This document shows, piece by piece, positions 35,170 through 46,300 of a stretch of 64,000 nucleotides of DNA. This DNA is from Sinotaia quadrata (lineage: Eukaryota > Mollusca > Gastropoda > Architaenioglossa > Viviparidae). The notes under the pieces are model-generated. The model had not been told where the DNA came from. It did no database searches and saw nothing but the letters and a program-made list of their open reading frames with translations. Each line of letters opens with the position of its first letter. The stretch's first letter is position 1. The stretch spans positions 101,393,375 to 101,457,374 of the forward strand of contig CM054179.1 in NCBI GenBank assembly GCA_028829895.1, read 5' to 3'. The position numbers were made by a program, and so were the translations under genes.

Positions 35170-35590
35170 TACAGGAAAATAAATTTGAATCAATATAACG
35201 AAATATTTATTGATGAATTCTTGTGCTTAACAATGCTGCCCACATATAAATTAACTAATTCATTCACACTCGGGGAAATCAATTAAAAAGTTAAAAAGAA
35301 CACTCATGCATATAATGATATTGTAACACTTTATGATACCACATTATTTCAATAATTCTTTCAACAATAATAAAAAGTAAATACAAAAGTCCTATTTCGA
35401 CGAAGTAATAATTGCATAAAACGAAAGAAAAAAACGCGAATTTATCGTTAACTAAAACTCCAATATTTAAAAGATCAAACAGTAAGTTAAAATAATGTCT
35501 TCTATAAAACAACGTTAGCTTTTAGGATATGTTCTAAAGTAAATGATTGCTATAACTACCCAAAACGACAGTACAACTCACGAATGCAAA
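34800..35590. other. Arm sequence without a gene
   Basis: Degenerate AGAATCAATTTAAAATGTGA repeats to 34960, a CA microsatellite at 35131-35166, then the conserved segment matching the left arm at 20890-21480. Confidence 0.55.
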
Positions 35591-35769
35591 TCACAATATC
35601 AATTTGTTATGTTGAGGACACAATAAGCCTTCACGTGACGTAAAGGGGAAAAATGGTGTCCAGGTTTGACAATGAATCGCACGTCTAAGCGAATGCAATA
35701 CGTCACGGTTGGTGGCTTGCTGTATAAACGTGATGGAGAGTAGTGAACTCATGTAGGAAAGGGAAGCAC

Positions 35770-35900
35770 TGATTCCTATATTTGCCAGAGTTTTGGGTAT
35801 CAAGATCTCCATACGAACACCTACATTTGCCAGAATTGTGGGTGTCAAGATCTAGACGAGGCTCTACATTTGCCAGAGTTTTGGTGTCAAGATCAAGGAA
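35770..35900. repeat. Three-copy ~45-bp repeat, right arm only
   Basis: TTTGCCAGAGTTTTGG or a near variant, followed by TGTCAAGATC, occurs three times (about 35782, 35831 and 35870). I see it only once at most in the left arm. Confidence 0.65.
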
Positions 35901-36640
35901 TAGCGGCACCAAACGTCGGGATACATGATGGGTGATTGTTGGTGTCGAGTGTTACACTCACTTCTCTCTTATATCCTAAGTCACTCCCATTTGTCAAGTC
36001 ATATATCGACATGATTGTTTCATACCACTCATATAGATCATGTGATAGATGGCTCATCCAATCACAATGCAGGTATTATACAATTGGTAGAATAAACGAA
36101 CTCTGATGAATGAAGTGGTGTATTTAAATGGTCAAAAGAAGTAAAGATATAAGGTCAGTTGTAGAATGAAATGAAAAATATTAAATACCAATGTTTACAG
36201 TTGTCGGAATTCAAACATATTTATTCTGTATAAAGAATGTTATAATTAACTTATATACTCAGAAATGGTTTTTGGATTTTTGGATTGAGCAGAGGTGATG
36301 ATGACTCCGTCCACGAAAGAATGTGTGATTTCCAAAAGTTATGGATGCAAATGTTTGTGTACTCCTGTGTAGGACGCGTTTCTATATACTCCTACATAGA
36401 AGCTAGAGTACTGCGCATGCTATTTTAAGTATTAACTCTATTTGTTTGGTCTACTCCTATGCTGTAACTACTGTACAGCTTACTGACAAACTAGGCAAGC
36501 CTTTCTCAATCTTCTCATCCTAGAAGAACCCTTGAACAATTTACAGATTTCGGGGATCCCCTGCATAAAATTATGTTACCAATAGGATGTTTCTATTTTC
36601 ACAATCAGAATCTCTCGCGGAATCCATTACCTAACTAAAG
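35900..36640. other. Right-arm sequence without a gene
   Basis: No gene recognised. Much of this has no clear left-arm partner between 20370 and 20860. Confidence 0.45.
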
Positions 36641-36884
36641 GAAGCAGTAAAGATATAGTCTTAAGGTTTTAGTCACCACAAGCCGTTATCTAATCTGTAT
36701 CTCTTAATGAAAGTCAGTGTGTTCTGCCTACTGCACCTAAGGTCTTGGGGTCAATTTGAACATCGTGAAAGTCGAAATCGGTAGATAGGAATCACCTTTC
36801 TGACATCTAGAGGTCTAACACTTTAACAGTTCTTATAATCGTTTTTTTAAAAATTATAATATTTACCTCATCACAAATGTCACA

Positions 36885-37735
36885 AATATTTTATTTCACT
36901 TAAAATCGTGTATAGACCACTAAACAAAACGAAAAGTAAGGGAGGTAATTCGCGGTCAAGGACGCAATTTTTGTAATGCCTCACACCCTAACACGTAGAT
37001 AACTTTCAATTTCTAAACACTAGTTCATCCAATTATATCATCTAGATAAGACAGACTGTATGTAGACATAGTATGTGTATATTATTTTACGCAAATATAT
37101 ATATATGTTTAAGAAGGGTTTTTATATCTATATGTTAAATGAATAAGTTATATTCAGACTCATAGATGCGTGTGTACATGTATAATGGATCACTGGATCA
37201 CTTTATCATGGCTCCTCGAAGATCTTTAAAATTTAAAGATCTGATGAGTAACTATAACCTTTGTAAAAAATGCAGCTGGGGGGTTTCTCTAAAAATATTT
37301 TTTTAAAAATTAAACTAAAGTTACTTACCAAGGAAGTATAGAATATTACCGCAAGAAAAACCTAAAAAGTCATATTTGTATTGTTTTGTACCGTTCGTCT
37401 GTTCGTCCATTTATTCACTGTCATGATACTCACAACACACACAGCCAATAAAACGTTCCTTGGCATGACATAATAAGACTGGGCCCCACCCAAACATCAA
37501 TGGAGTATGTCTTGTGTGTCTATGTAACAATTTGACACGACGTATTACTGGCACATGTCATACGGGCTTTTGTTGGAGTATGCACCGGAGTGGGCCAAAA
37601 TAGACTTCACCCCTTTGCACCTCTGACATCAGCTCGTAGCCGGCTTAGAGATGCCACCACCAGCCAGTGTTTTTGACAACTGGTGACGGGTGACCCTTGA
37701 AGAGCACAGCGTTTGTGACAACAAAACAATTTTCT
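36885..37735. other. Right-arm-specific block of about 850 bases
   Basis: Flanking sequence on both sides is contiguous in the left arm (at about 20120-20150), so this is an insertion here or a deletion on the left. It includes a TA run near 37093-37105, a segment near 37045-37100 related to 28057-28120 and 58440, and a GC-richer end at 37560-37720. It may be a mobile element, but no coding domain or clear termini are visible. Confidence 0.5.
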
Positions 37736-37867
37736 TTCATTTCCTTCATGAATTTCAAAGCAAACCTTAATTTTCTTTTAGCAAATAATGTAACACTGTG
37801 ATTTTAATAATTTAGTAAATATAATTATGGAAATAAAATTGAAATTATACCACCAATGTATACTTGT

Positions 37868-40800
37868 TTATTGTTTCGAACTAATCCCGATTTTGCTTTC
37901 TCGTTTTACATCATGATTTTCAAGCCACTTCCTAAGATGGTACTCGTAAGATTTTTGCCGAGACTCATTCACCAGACTAAATAAATACAAGATTGGGTTA
38001 AGTGCCGAAGTTATGGGAATTAAAATAATAGTAATGAAAGCTATAATTTCACCAGACACATAGATATCAAATAAGGAAAACATATTTACTATGCAAATAA
38101 AGAACCAGCATGCAATTTTTACGACCACTATAGAAGTCAAACGTCCGGCAATGTTCTTGTCCTGAGTGAGAGATGTCGAATAAGTTGTCAAGTAATTCTT
38201 CCTTGTTGACCAGCAAACGCACGCCTCTCCTATTGAGGTGACCAGTATTACGAAGATGAGCAGGACAACTATTCCACAAGAATATTTTTTGCCAGTTCCA
38301 ACATTTCCGATCGAGCAGACTGGTATTGGAGCACAAATAGCCGTTTGACCATAAAAGACCCAGTGTGAAGTCAGAGGCAATAATGGAATAGCAGCAAGCA
38401 AAATGCCAGCACTCCATGCGACTACACAAGCATGCACAGCAGACCGTCCCTTCAAGCAGAAAACGCGTACTCGAAAACGAAGAGCGATAACTCTGTCAGA
38501 TATGGCGAGAAAGATTATGAATACTGACACTATAGTGGACAATAGTGACAAGAAGCCAGAGAGCTTGCAAATGAAGCTAATTTTCCAATTGTTTTCTGAT
38601 ATAAAATAACTGTTATGATAAACATAATCAGCACCAATTATGAAAAACATATATATGCCCATCAGAAAATCTGCCATGTTTAGATTGAAGATAAAAACAG
38701 TGAAGTCCAATTTTAAGGGGATTTTCCTAATAAAGAGACTCATCATTAAACAACATGCATTACCTACAAGTGACGTCAATGCTATCAACCAGACGAGGAA
38801 TCGATGAAGGTCAAAGTGCAAAAGCTTATCACAAGAAGAAAAAATATCTAGATCTGAAAGACACAAACCTTTAATGAATTGTTCTGGCATGTTTTCTTTA
38901 CAGCAAAGTCTGTAATTCCCTGCAAACACAATTTCAAGTTGTTGTAATCCACGAAAAAGATTTTCAGGAAATACTGCGAGTGGTGTTCCTCGTGAGTCAA
39001 ATATTTTTAGTCTTGGCAAATACAAAAAGCCGTTAGTATCGATTACCTCTACTCGGCTAAATGATATGTTAAGAAAACTAATGCCTGGAAAGTTTTTAAA
39101 GTTAGTACTGTTCAAAATGCGTAAATCAGTATGCGACAGGTCAACACTTTGTAAAAAATAATTTTGAATAACGTGCACGTCATTAGTTAGCGTTATTAGA
39201 GGATTTCTGGCAAGGGTCAATTTTTTAAGCATTTTTAGATTTAAGAAAGCATTTATATTAATGGAAGTAATCAAGTTATCACTTAAATCTATATCCATCA
39301 AGTTAGGATTGGACAATTGCATCACGTGATTAATGTTGCAGTGTCTTAAACTTAACTTAATTAAATATTTATTTGAAACAACGTCCTTGAGGGACATCCC
39401 GGAACCATGTCCATCCAGAAATCGAAGTTGAGAAAACGAATTAACTGCAATACGTTGTCTGCAAATAAATGCTAATCCTTGACACAGGCAGCCATCAGGA
39501 CAACGGAATTCACACAGAATCTCATCGTGGTGATTGGGACAATGGGAAAAACCATCACACACGTTGTCCACGTGTACACAGATTCTCGAATTGAAACAAC
39601 GAAAAAATCCCGGACACACATACACCTCGCATCCCATTTCGTCATCGTGATCCGGACAGTCATACACTCCGTTACAACGGACAAACACAGGAAGACAATA
39701 GCTCAACTCGCCATGACACCGGAAGTGCGTCATAGGACAGGGATCAGTGGGTGTAATTTTAATTTGAGAGAAGCTGCCTTCATGGTCAAAGTCAATAATA
39801 GCAGGAGGATACATGGTGAGAATACTGGTGGAAGTAAATTTAGGTCTACACAATATCTCGTCAGATCCGTCATAACAGTCCTCTCGTCCGTTACACAACG
39901 TACCGTAGTTGATGCATTGACCATTGCGGCACACTTCTTCTGAACAGGTATCATGAGTACAGAACGTTTCGTCAGATCTGTCTACACAGTGAAACCGGAA
40001 ATCACAGACTAGTGTGAATGGGATTGTTTTCTTTCTGTCGTCGCACACAAAAGTAGCTATTCGCGTGACATCCTCGATTCGCATCAACTTTTCACCCACG
40101 TGACCTTGAATAAATTTACTATTGGAGAGTGGACACCACTTCGAGTATTGTGTCTCCCCACAAAAACTGTCAGGACTACAAGATAGAAAATCATAAGTCA
40201 CATGACCCTCCGCACAACGCAAAAGTGATTTTCTCGAAATAGTTTCATTTAATAACTGACTATCTTGTTCAGGAAACTGTACAGATTTTTCTGTATATAT
40301 ATAATTACTTTGTGCATCAGATTGACAAATGAAATCATATATAGTGTTCTCAGTGCACAATGTAGCTTGTATAGTCCATGGCGAACACGGAGAACAATAG
40401 GCACACAATTCGTTTGTAAGCAATACAACAATGGATATGGTGATATTAACATTATAACCTATTGATCCGTCTACCCACTTGAATGGTTGTTTGTACAGGG
40501 CTGCTGCGTTAGAATACTCTCGATTGAGGCCGATGTGTGCAGGGCCATCTTTTTGTTTTGTGTAATAAATCAGTCTCTCTATTGCTACTTTTTCCTCCTC
40601 AGTTTTGGGCATGACCAAATTTCCACCTCGCATTTGACACTGCTCTTGAGCGTTTTGCCAGGTAAGGCCCTGATTTGATTTGTGGTAACTGTAACACTTG
40701 TTTTGAAAGGCCACAGAGCCATTACAGGCCGGACTGCTGAAAGGGCATTCTCTTTCGTCTTCTCCACCCAGGCACTCAATTTCTAAGTTGCATTCCAAAT

Positions 40801-41950
40801 GTCGTTTGAAGGTCGGGTAATGAGACACTGAGCAATCATACAGGCCGTCTTCGGTTACTGGAGGAACGCGAGCCTGCGGGTGAAAGGTGAAAATCATCAT
40901 AAATCCTGCTCCTTCACTAAAGTCTTTAGTTACGAAGCGTAAGATCAGCGACCTGTTGTAAATGGAATCCACAATGAAGTGATGAGAGCACTCTTTCCAC
41001 ACAGGAATAGCATTACCTATTTCGTCAACTGTAGAGAGTTCCAAGAAGTCGTCATTACACGAACTTCCACTATAAAACCCTACTCTCCGGAAACTGACCA
41101 TTACTGTGTGATTGACAGGGACATCAAGTTTGGTATATGCATTCATAAATTTGGGGTATCCTTCCATTTCGTCAAATCCTGGTGACGTCACATAACCTGA
41201 TTGCGGTGAATGAAATATTACAGGTAACGTAAGTCTTAAAGACATTGACGTCACTTTGATTTGGACTTGAAACTGTGGAAAGTATGTCGAGTACTTGGAA
41301 ACTGGACCTGAACGAATATAAAGACAGCAGGACAGGGACGCAACAATTTCTTTGTTGAAAAGGTCATAACAAGTTTGAAATGAAAGTAAACTGTCGTCAT
41401 TCATAGCCTCGTTTTCACTTGACATCAGGTATGTATCATCAATGCATGGTTCGTTCAGCTGCAGTGAGGCTAAAAGAAAACAACCGTCAGGGGCGATAAC
41501 CTTCCACTGACAAAAGTCTAGGAGAGAGTTGAATGAACCACGAGCGACAATGCCGATAACAGACACTTGTGTGAAATAATCCATGAATAATGTGTGGTCA
41601 GTGCAGTCCCCTGTAGTAAAGTTAACATGTCCAGTTGTCTCGTTAATATTTCGGCCGTCATTTATGACGTGAATTGACTTACTATTTGCCGCTTTCGTCA
41701 TATTTGTATTCTCTGAGGTCTCGTTTGTGCTCCAAGTATAGTTTTCTCTGACGTCATTTTTATCTTGTCCCGAACTTGTCAAAAGTGTGGTCTGTTCGGA
41801 ATCACTGTAAAATGTAATGATATCAGTTGTAATTTGCCTTGTTCCCAGCACTGATTGTAATTCCTTCATAATATCTTCAAAGTTTAGTTTGTACGAGTTC
41901 ACTGCCCTAAAGATTAAAAACAGGTCAACCAGTAAAACCGAGATAAACAT
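37868..41950 (-). CDS. Gene C: CUB/LDLa/C-type-lectin/LRR 7TM receptor, intronless (B-type)
   Basis: One open frame of 1360 residues, collinear with gene B at about 90% identity by eye. The domain order is the same: signal peptide (1-19), two CUB-type domains, degenerate LDLa, C-type-lectin-like domain (about 409-543), four LDLa modules, Cys-capped LRRs and 7TM with LNMADFLMG, ISDRV and NPILY. Changes at functional positions include LGGEDE for LDGEDE in the first LDLa and CNGREDC for CDGREDC in the third, which alter acidic or loop residues of calcium-cage modules. The first third of the lectin-like domain is identical to B, while the rest differs at about 19 of 84 positions. It is divergent from gene D. 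The AATAAA used by B after the stop reads ACTAAA here, though AATAAA also overlaps the stop codon. Ligand unknown; plasma-membrane receptor by architecture. Confidence 0.9.
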   Translation of the reverse strand: MFISVLLVDLFLIFRAVNSYKLNFEDIMKELQSVLGTRQITTDIITFYSDSEQTTLLTSSGQDKNDVRENYTWSTNETSENTNMTKAANSKSIHVINDGRNINETTGHVNFTTGDCTDHTLFMDYFTQVSVIGIVARGSFNSLLDFCQWKVIAPDGCFLLASLQLNEPCIDDTYLMSSENEAMNDDSLLSFQTCYDLFNKEIVASLSCCLYIRSGPVSKYSTYFPQFQVQIKVTSMSLRLTLPVIFHSPQSGYVTSPGFDEMEGYPKFMNAYTKLDVPVNHTVMVSFRRVGFYSGSSCNDDFLELSTVDEIGNAIPVWKECSHHFIVDSIYNRSLILRFVTKDFSEGAGFMMIFTFHPQARVPPVTEDGLYDCSVSHYPTFKRHLECNLEIECLGGEDERECPFSSPACNGSVAFQNKCYSYHKSNQGLTWQNAQEQCQMRGGNLVMPKTEEEKVAIERLIYYTKQKDGPAHIGLNREYSNAAALYKQPFKWVDGSIGYNVNITISIVVLLTNELCAYCSPCSPWTIQATLCTENTIYDFICQSDAQSNYIYTEKSVQFPEQDSQLLNETISRKSLLRCAEGHVTYDFLSCSPDSFCGETQYSKWCPLSNSKFIQGHVGEKLMRIEDVTRIATFVCDDRKKTIPFTLVCDFRFHCVDRSDETFCTHDTCSEEVCRNGQCINYGTLCNGREDCYDGSDEILCRPKFTSTSILTMYPPAIIDFDHEGSFSQIKITPTDPCPMTHFRCHGELSYCLPVFVRCNGVYDCPDHDDEMGCEVYVCPGFFRCFNSRICVHVDNVCDGFSHCPNHHDEILCEFRCPDGCLCQGLAFICRQRIAVNSFSQLRFLDGHGSGMSLKDVVSNKYLIKLSLRHCNINHVMQLSNPNLMDIDLSDNLITSININAFLNLKMLKKLTLARNPLITLTNDVHVIQNYFLQSVDLSHTDLRILNSTNFKNFPGISFLNISFSRVEVIDTNGFLYLPRLKIFDSRGTPLAVFPENLFRGLQQLEIVFAGNYRLCCKENMPEQFIKGLCLSDLDIFSSCDKLLHFDLHRFLVWLIALTSLVGNACCLMMSLFIRKIPLKLDFTVFIFNLNMADFLMGIYMFFIIGADYVYHNSYFISENNWKISFICKLSGFLSLLSTIVSVFIIFLAISDRVIALRFRVRVFCLKGRSAVHACVVAWSAGILLAAIPLLPLTSHWVFYGQTAICAPIPVCSIGNVGTGKKYSCGIVVLLIFVILVTSIGEACVCWSTRKNYLTTYSTSLTQDKNIAGRLTSIVVVKIACWFFICIVNMFSLFDIYVSGEIIAFITIILIPITSALNPILYLFSLVNESRQKSYEYHLRKWLENHDVKRESKIGISSKQ

Positions 41951-42012
41951 AATTTTTAATTAGATGTTTGGAATAATAGAGCGTGTCTGAACACTTTCAA
42001 AATATTTAAGAA

Positions 42013-42018
42013 TATATA
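42013..42018 (-). promoter_or_regulatory. Candidate TATA box of gene C
   Basis: TATATA about 63 bases before the start codon, matching the position of the candidate before gene B. Confidence 0.4.
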
Positions 42019-42611
42019 AAATAGATAGGTTTCTATTTACCGCCTGTATGCGAAAACTTTGTTTTGCTTCAAAGAGATAAAAATAAATTAGATTTTATAC
42101 CACAGGCTGTAAGAGAGAAATTCTTGGTCACTTTAAGTTTTCGTTCTTGCTATTTAGACCTCTTTCCAGACGCCGACTTGACAGACAAAAGACCTACTGA
42201 CAAGAGTCTTGCAGCTCGCTCTCGCTTAAAATTGTATTAAATACACAAAGTGAAAGATTAAAAAAAGATAAAATGTCCGTTGGCTGATTTTTAAACTGAA
42301 ATTACTTTACTTAGTCTCATTGCGCGGAAACAAGTCGCGCTCTCTTTCGTGGACTGAATATTGACAACCATCTATTTATGTTAGTTGAGATATTTTTCAA
42401 AGATTTGGGCGCGAAATCGGTGTAAACTGAAAGTCCTCACCACAAAAAAAAAAAAGAAAAGAAAAGAAAAAAGAAAGAAATAGTTTATTAGTCGGTGGAA
42501 ATATTTTGCTTAATGATTAATGCTCTGATATAAATATTTTTTAAATGCATAAAATAAAGATGTCAATTTCAAGACTGTCCAATGCAATTCAGGTATATAT
42601 GCAGTTTCGAG

Positions 42612-42615
<4 letters not shown>

Positions 42616-42648
<33 letters not shown>

Positions 42649-42690
42649 GTGTGTGTGTGTGTATGTGTGTGTTGTATGTGTGTGTGTGTT

Positions 42691-42739
<49 letters not shown>

Positions 42740-42800
42740 TGTATGTGTGTGTGTGTTGTATGTGTGTGTGTGTTTGTGTGTGTGTGTGCGTGCGTTTGTA
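42616..42800. repeat. (GA)n then (GT)n microsatellite in the C-D promoter gap
   Basis: GA run at 42616-42644 followed by GT runs with TTGTATGTG and TTTGTG interruptions. Glu-Arg and Cys-Val frames over it are artefacts. Confidence 0.93.
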
Positions 42801-43257
42801 AAGAAACTTTAATACATTACCAAAGAACGGAATTACAAATCATCATTGCGAGAAAGGACAGAAAATCGAAAAACATTTCAGGGTATTAAAAGGGATAATT
42901 TCTTTATATCACATGATCAAACCGAAAAGAACGCAGATAAAAGTCGCGGGGGGAAAGATGACAATCGATCAGATTAAAAGCTTGTCTCATTCCAATCGTA
43001 GTGTGAAAAAAATAAACAAGAGATAAATTTATGTTTTACATCCATTAACAAAAATAAAAACAGGACTGAAATAAACGTGATACAATTTTTTGTCCTTTAA
43101 AGTGTAAAGCAGGAAAACTTTTTTCACGACTTTTCTCAAGCAATTAAATGCTGGATTTATTCATGTTGCTATTAACAAAATAATTCTTCATTGCATGAAA
43201 TGTACACGAACATACAGAAAACAAATACAATAAAATTGGTTGAATTATGTTGAGCTT

Positions 43258-43264
43258 TATAAAT
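43258..43264 (+). promoter_or_regulatory. Candidate TATA box of gene D
   Basis: TATAAAT about 85 bases before the start codon, conserved with gene A. The flanking word TTTATAAATCTTTGTTAA is shared, with one or two differences. Confidence 0.45.
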
Positions 43265-43348
43265 CTTTGTTAATGCCGCGGAAAATAATTTCTTGCGAGA
43301 CTGTTAGACTGGTTATTAAAGACAACTTACATAAGAGTGAATTAAAAT

Positions 43349-46300
43349 ATGTATAATCTTATATGTCAATGGATTTACAGGCCTACAATGCTAAGACTGA
43401 TATACATAAAACTTGTCTTTCTCTTGTTGCCTTTCGGATGTCACACCTTTAGCTCATTTGGTGAAACATCTTTCGTATCTACTGGTAGTAATAACACTTG
43501 TCGTGAAGGTCTGCTAAATAATTCTGATGTAATATCACCTTTATTCCTGAAACAGAGTTCCGAGACATGGCAAGGAGACTTGAGTACTGTTAGCTCTGGA
43601 AATACTGATGAGACATTGTCCAGGCTAGAGAATAGTTATTTCCCTTTTATGGAGTCGGATTCTGAATATTTATCGTCAATCACTAGAACATTTAATGAAG
43701 GAAATCTTGACATTACAGAAAATTTCTATATTAATGCTAGCAATTGCAAAGATGAGAAATATGTTTATATTTCTTCGCTGGAAGGATATTTATATGGAGT
43801 TATGGAAGATAGCAATGATGTTGGTGCCATTGTAACTTGTTTCTGGAAAATCACTGTACCAGAAGGATATTCCATGATGGCCACTGTCGAAATGTTGAAA
43901 GATCATAGTTCCAGAAAAGCTTCGATAGACATCAGCGAAGAAGAAATATTAAATGTAGACAATCTGCTTGCAACAATTGAGTACGAGGAATGGCTACCTA
44001 AAAAAGTCATTGTTACACTGTCAAATCATCTATTCTTCCGGTTTCAAGAAGTGTTTACTGTTCCTGGCTATACAATTACACAATTCCAGCTATCTTTCAA
44101 CTCAGTAAGCAAGTCTCTTCGACTATTTTTACCAGTTGTTTACGAATCATTGCACTTTGGTTATATTACGTCACCCGGGTTTAGTGAAGATAGTGAATAT
44201 CCGAGTTACTTAAATGCCTCATTTCAACTTGACGTACCCGAACAGCACACTGTAATGATCAGTTTTCAGTGTTTCGATATTGATATAAATTTTGAGGGAA
44301 AATGCGATATTGACAAAGTTACCTTGTTTACCGTAGACATCAACGGAAGTTTGAATCTAGAATGGAGTGAATGTAGAGAAAACAGGATTCGAACACGTGT
44401 TTACAATACGTCACTGCTTGTCAATTTCGTCACTGATGGCGATATGGGCGGCGTTGGATTCAAAATGTTGTTTTCGATTCACCCAGTGACTCATACCCCA
44501 TTACAGTCTGAAAACGGCCTCTTTGACTGCTCTGTTCCGCACTACGCCATGTTTAGACGTCACCTGGATTGTAATCTGGAACCAGAGTGCCAGGATGGGA
44601 GAGACGAAAACAACTGTCCCTTCAGTAGTTCTGTTTGTAACGGTACACTGGCATTGGAAAGGAAATGTTACACGTATCATAAAGCAGAAGGAGTTGTCTC
44701 TTGGAACATGGCAAGACGTCTCTGCCAGGATCGCGGAGGTGACCTGGCGATGCTAAAATCCTCCAGTGAGAGGGATGCTGTAAGAAAATTGTTATCTTAC
44801 GGAAAAACGCTACAACCAGTATTTGTGGGACTGACCATTCAGGCCACTCATCTTAATTATGGGGCAGGTTCTTTGTATGCAAAACTGTGGCAATGGGTCG
44901 ATGACACAATTGCATACAAAGTAAATATTACAGGCACTATGATTAATCATTGGCATTATTGTACTATATACGTTCATAGCGATCCTTTGTCGCTGTATCT
45001 TTGTCACTGTTCTTTCTATGTTTACACGCATTATATATGCGAATCGGAAGTAAAAAATGTTGAACCTAAAAAGAAAGTAAATCTTGATTTTCCAAGTTCC
45101 ATGGACATGGAAGAAAGATTGAAAACGTCTAACGCAACTCTAGTGTGGTGCAAAGAGGGCCATGTAACTCACAGTTTTTTGTCGTGCGTGACAGGGAGTT
45201 CTTGTGGGGAGAATTCGTTTTCACTCTGGTGCTGGGTATCCAACGCCAACATTGTAAAAAGCATCGACATGGTGACACACAATAATGACCTTGAAGTTTT
45301 CGCAAGGACATTGATGTTCATTTGTAATGACGGTAAACGGAAATTGCATTATACAATGGTATGTGACTTCAAACCTGACTGTATAGATAGATCGGACGAA
45401 GACTTCTGTCAGTATGATCATCAATGTCCAGAATATACCTGTCGCAATTCGCAGTGTATCAGATTTAAACAGGCTTGCGATTACATTATTCACTGCTGGG
45501 ACGGTTCGGATGAAGACATTTGTTCATATATTCATATTTTGAATGAAATAATTCGAGTAAGAGATAGTACTTCTCTTCCGACAATAATTGATTTTGACAC
45601 CGAACAAAATATTATTAGAAAACAACTTCATCCTTCATCACCGTGTCCTGTAACTCACTTTCGTTGCCATGGTGAGCTAAGTTATTGCTTTCCTGTTTAC
45701 CTACGCTGTAACGGCGTATACGACTGCCCCGATGGTGAAGACGAAGATGATTGTAAGGGATATGTCTGTCCTGGGTTGTATCGGTGTTTTAACTCATCAG
45801 TTTGCGTGCACGTAGTCCATCTGTGTGACGGTTGGCCGCAATGCCCAGAACGTGACGATGAAATATTGTGTGGATTTCGCTGTCCATTGGAATGTCGCTG
45901 TCAGGGACTAGCTTTCATCTGTCACCAGTATTTTCCTGTTGCTGCCTACCCAGACATACGTTATCTGGATGCAGACGAATCCAAGCTGTCAACTCGTGAC
46001 GTGTCAAAAAATGCCAAACTTGTCTGGTTACGTTTAAGTCGATGTAACATTGATCAAGTGCACGACATGCAAACTCCTAATCTGCAGACATTAGATTTAA
46101 GTGACAACTTGATCATCTTTGTTGACTTGAATGTATTTTACAAACTTTCAAATCTCGTAGATTTAAACCTGGCAGGAAATCCTATAACGTATTTGAAACA
46201 ACCCACAGGCAATGTTGAACACAGACATCTACAACGACTGGACCTGTCACGCACTTCATTACTTCTTTTTGACAGCTCAGCATTGAAATCATTTCGTCAC

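Larger units (their letters stand above)
41951..43348. promoter_or_regulatory. Divergent promoter region between genes C and D
   Basis: A gap of 1398 bases, similar in length and sequence to the A-B gap in inverted orientation. It has TATATA on minus at 42013-42018 for gene C and TATAAAT on plus at 43258-43264 for gene D. The conserved block around 42160-42240 matches 15615-15690. Confidence 0.6.
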
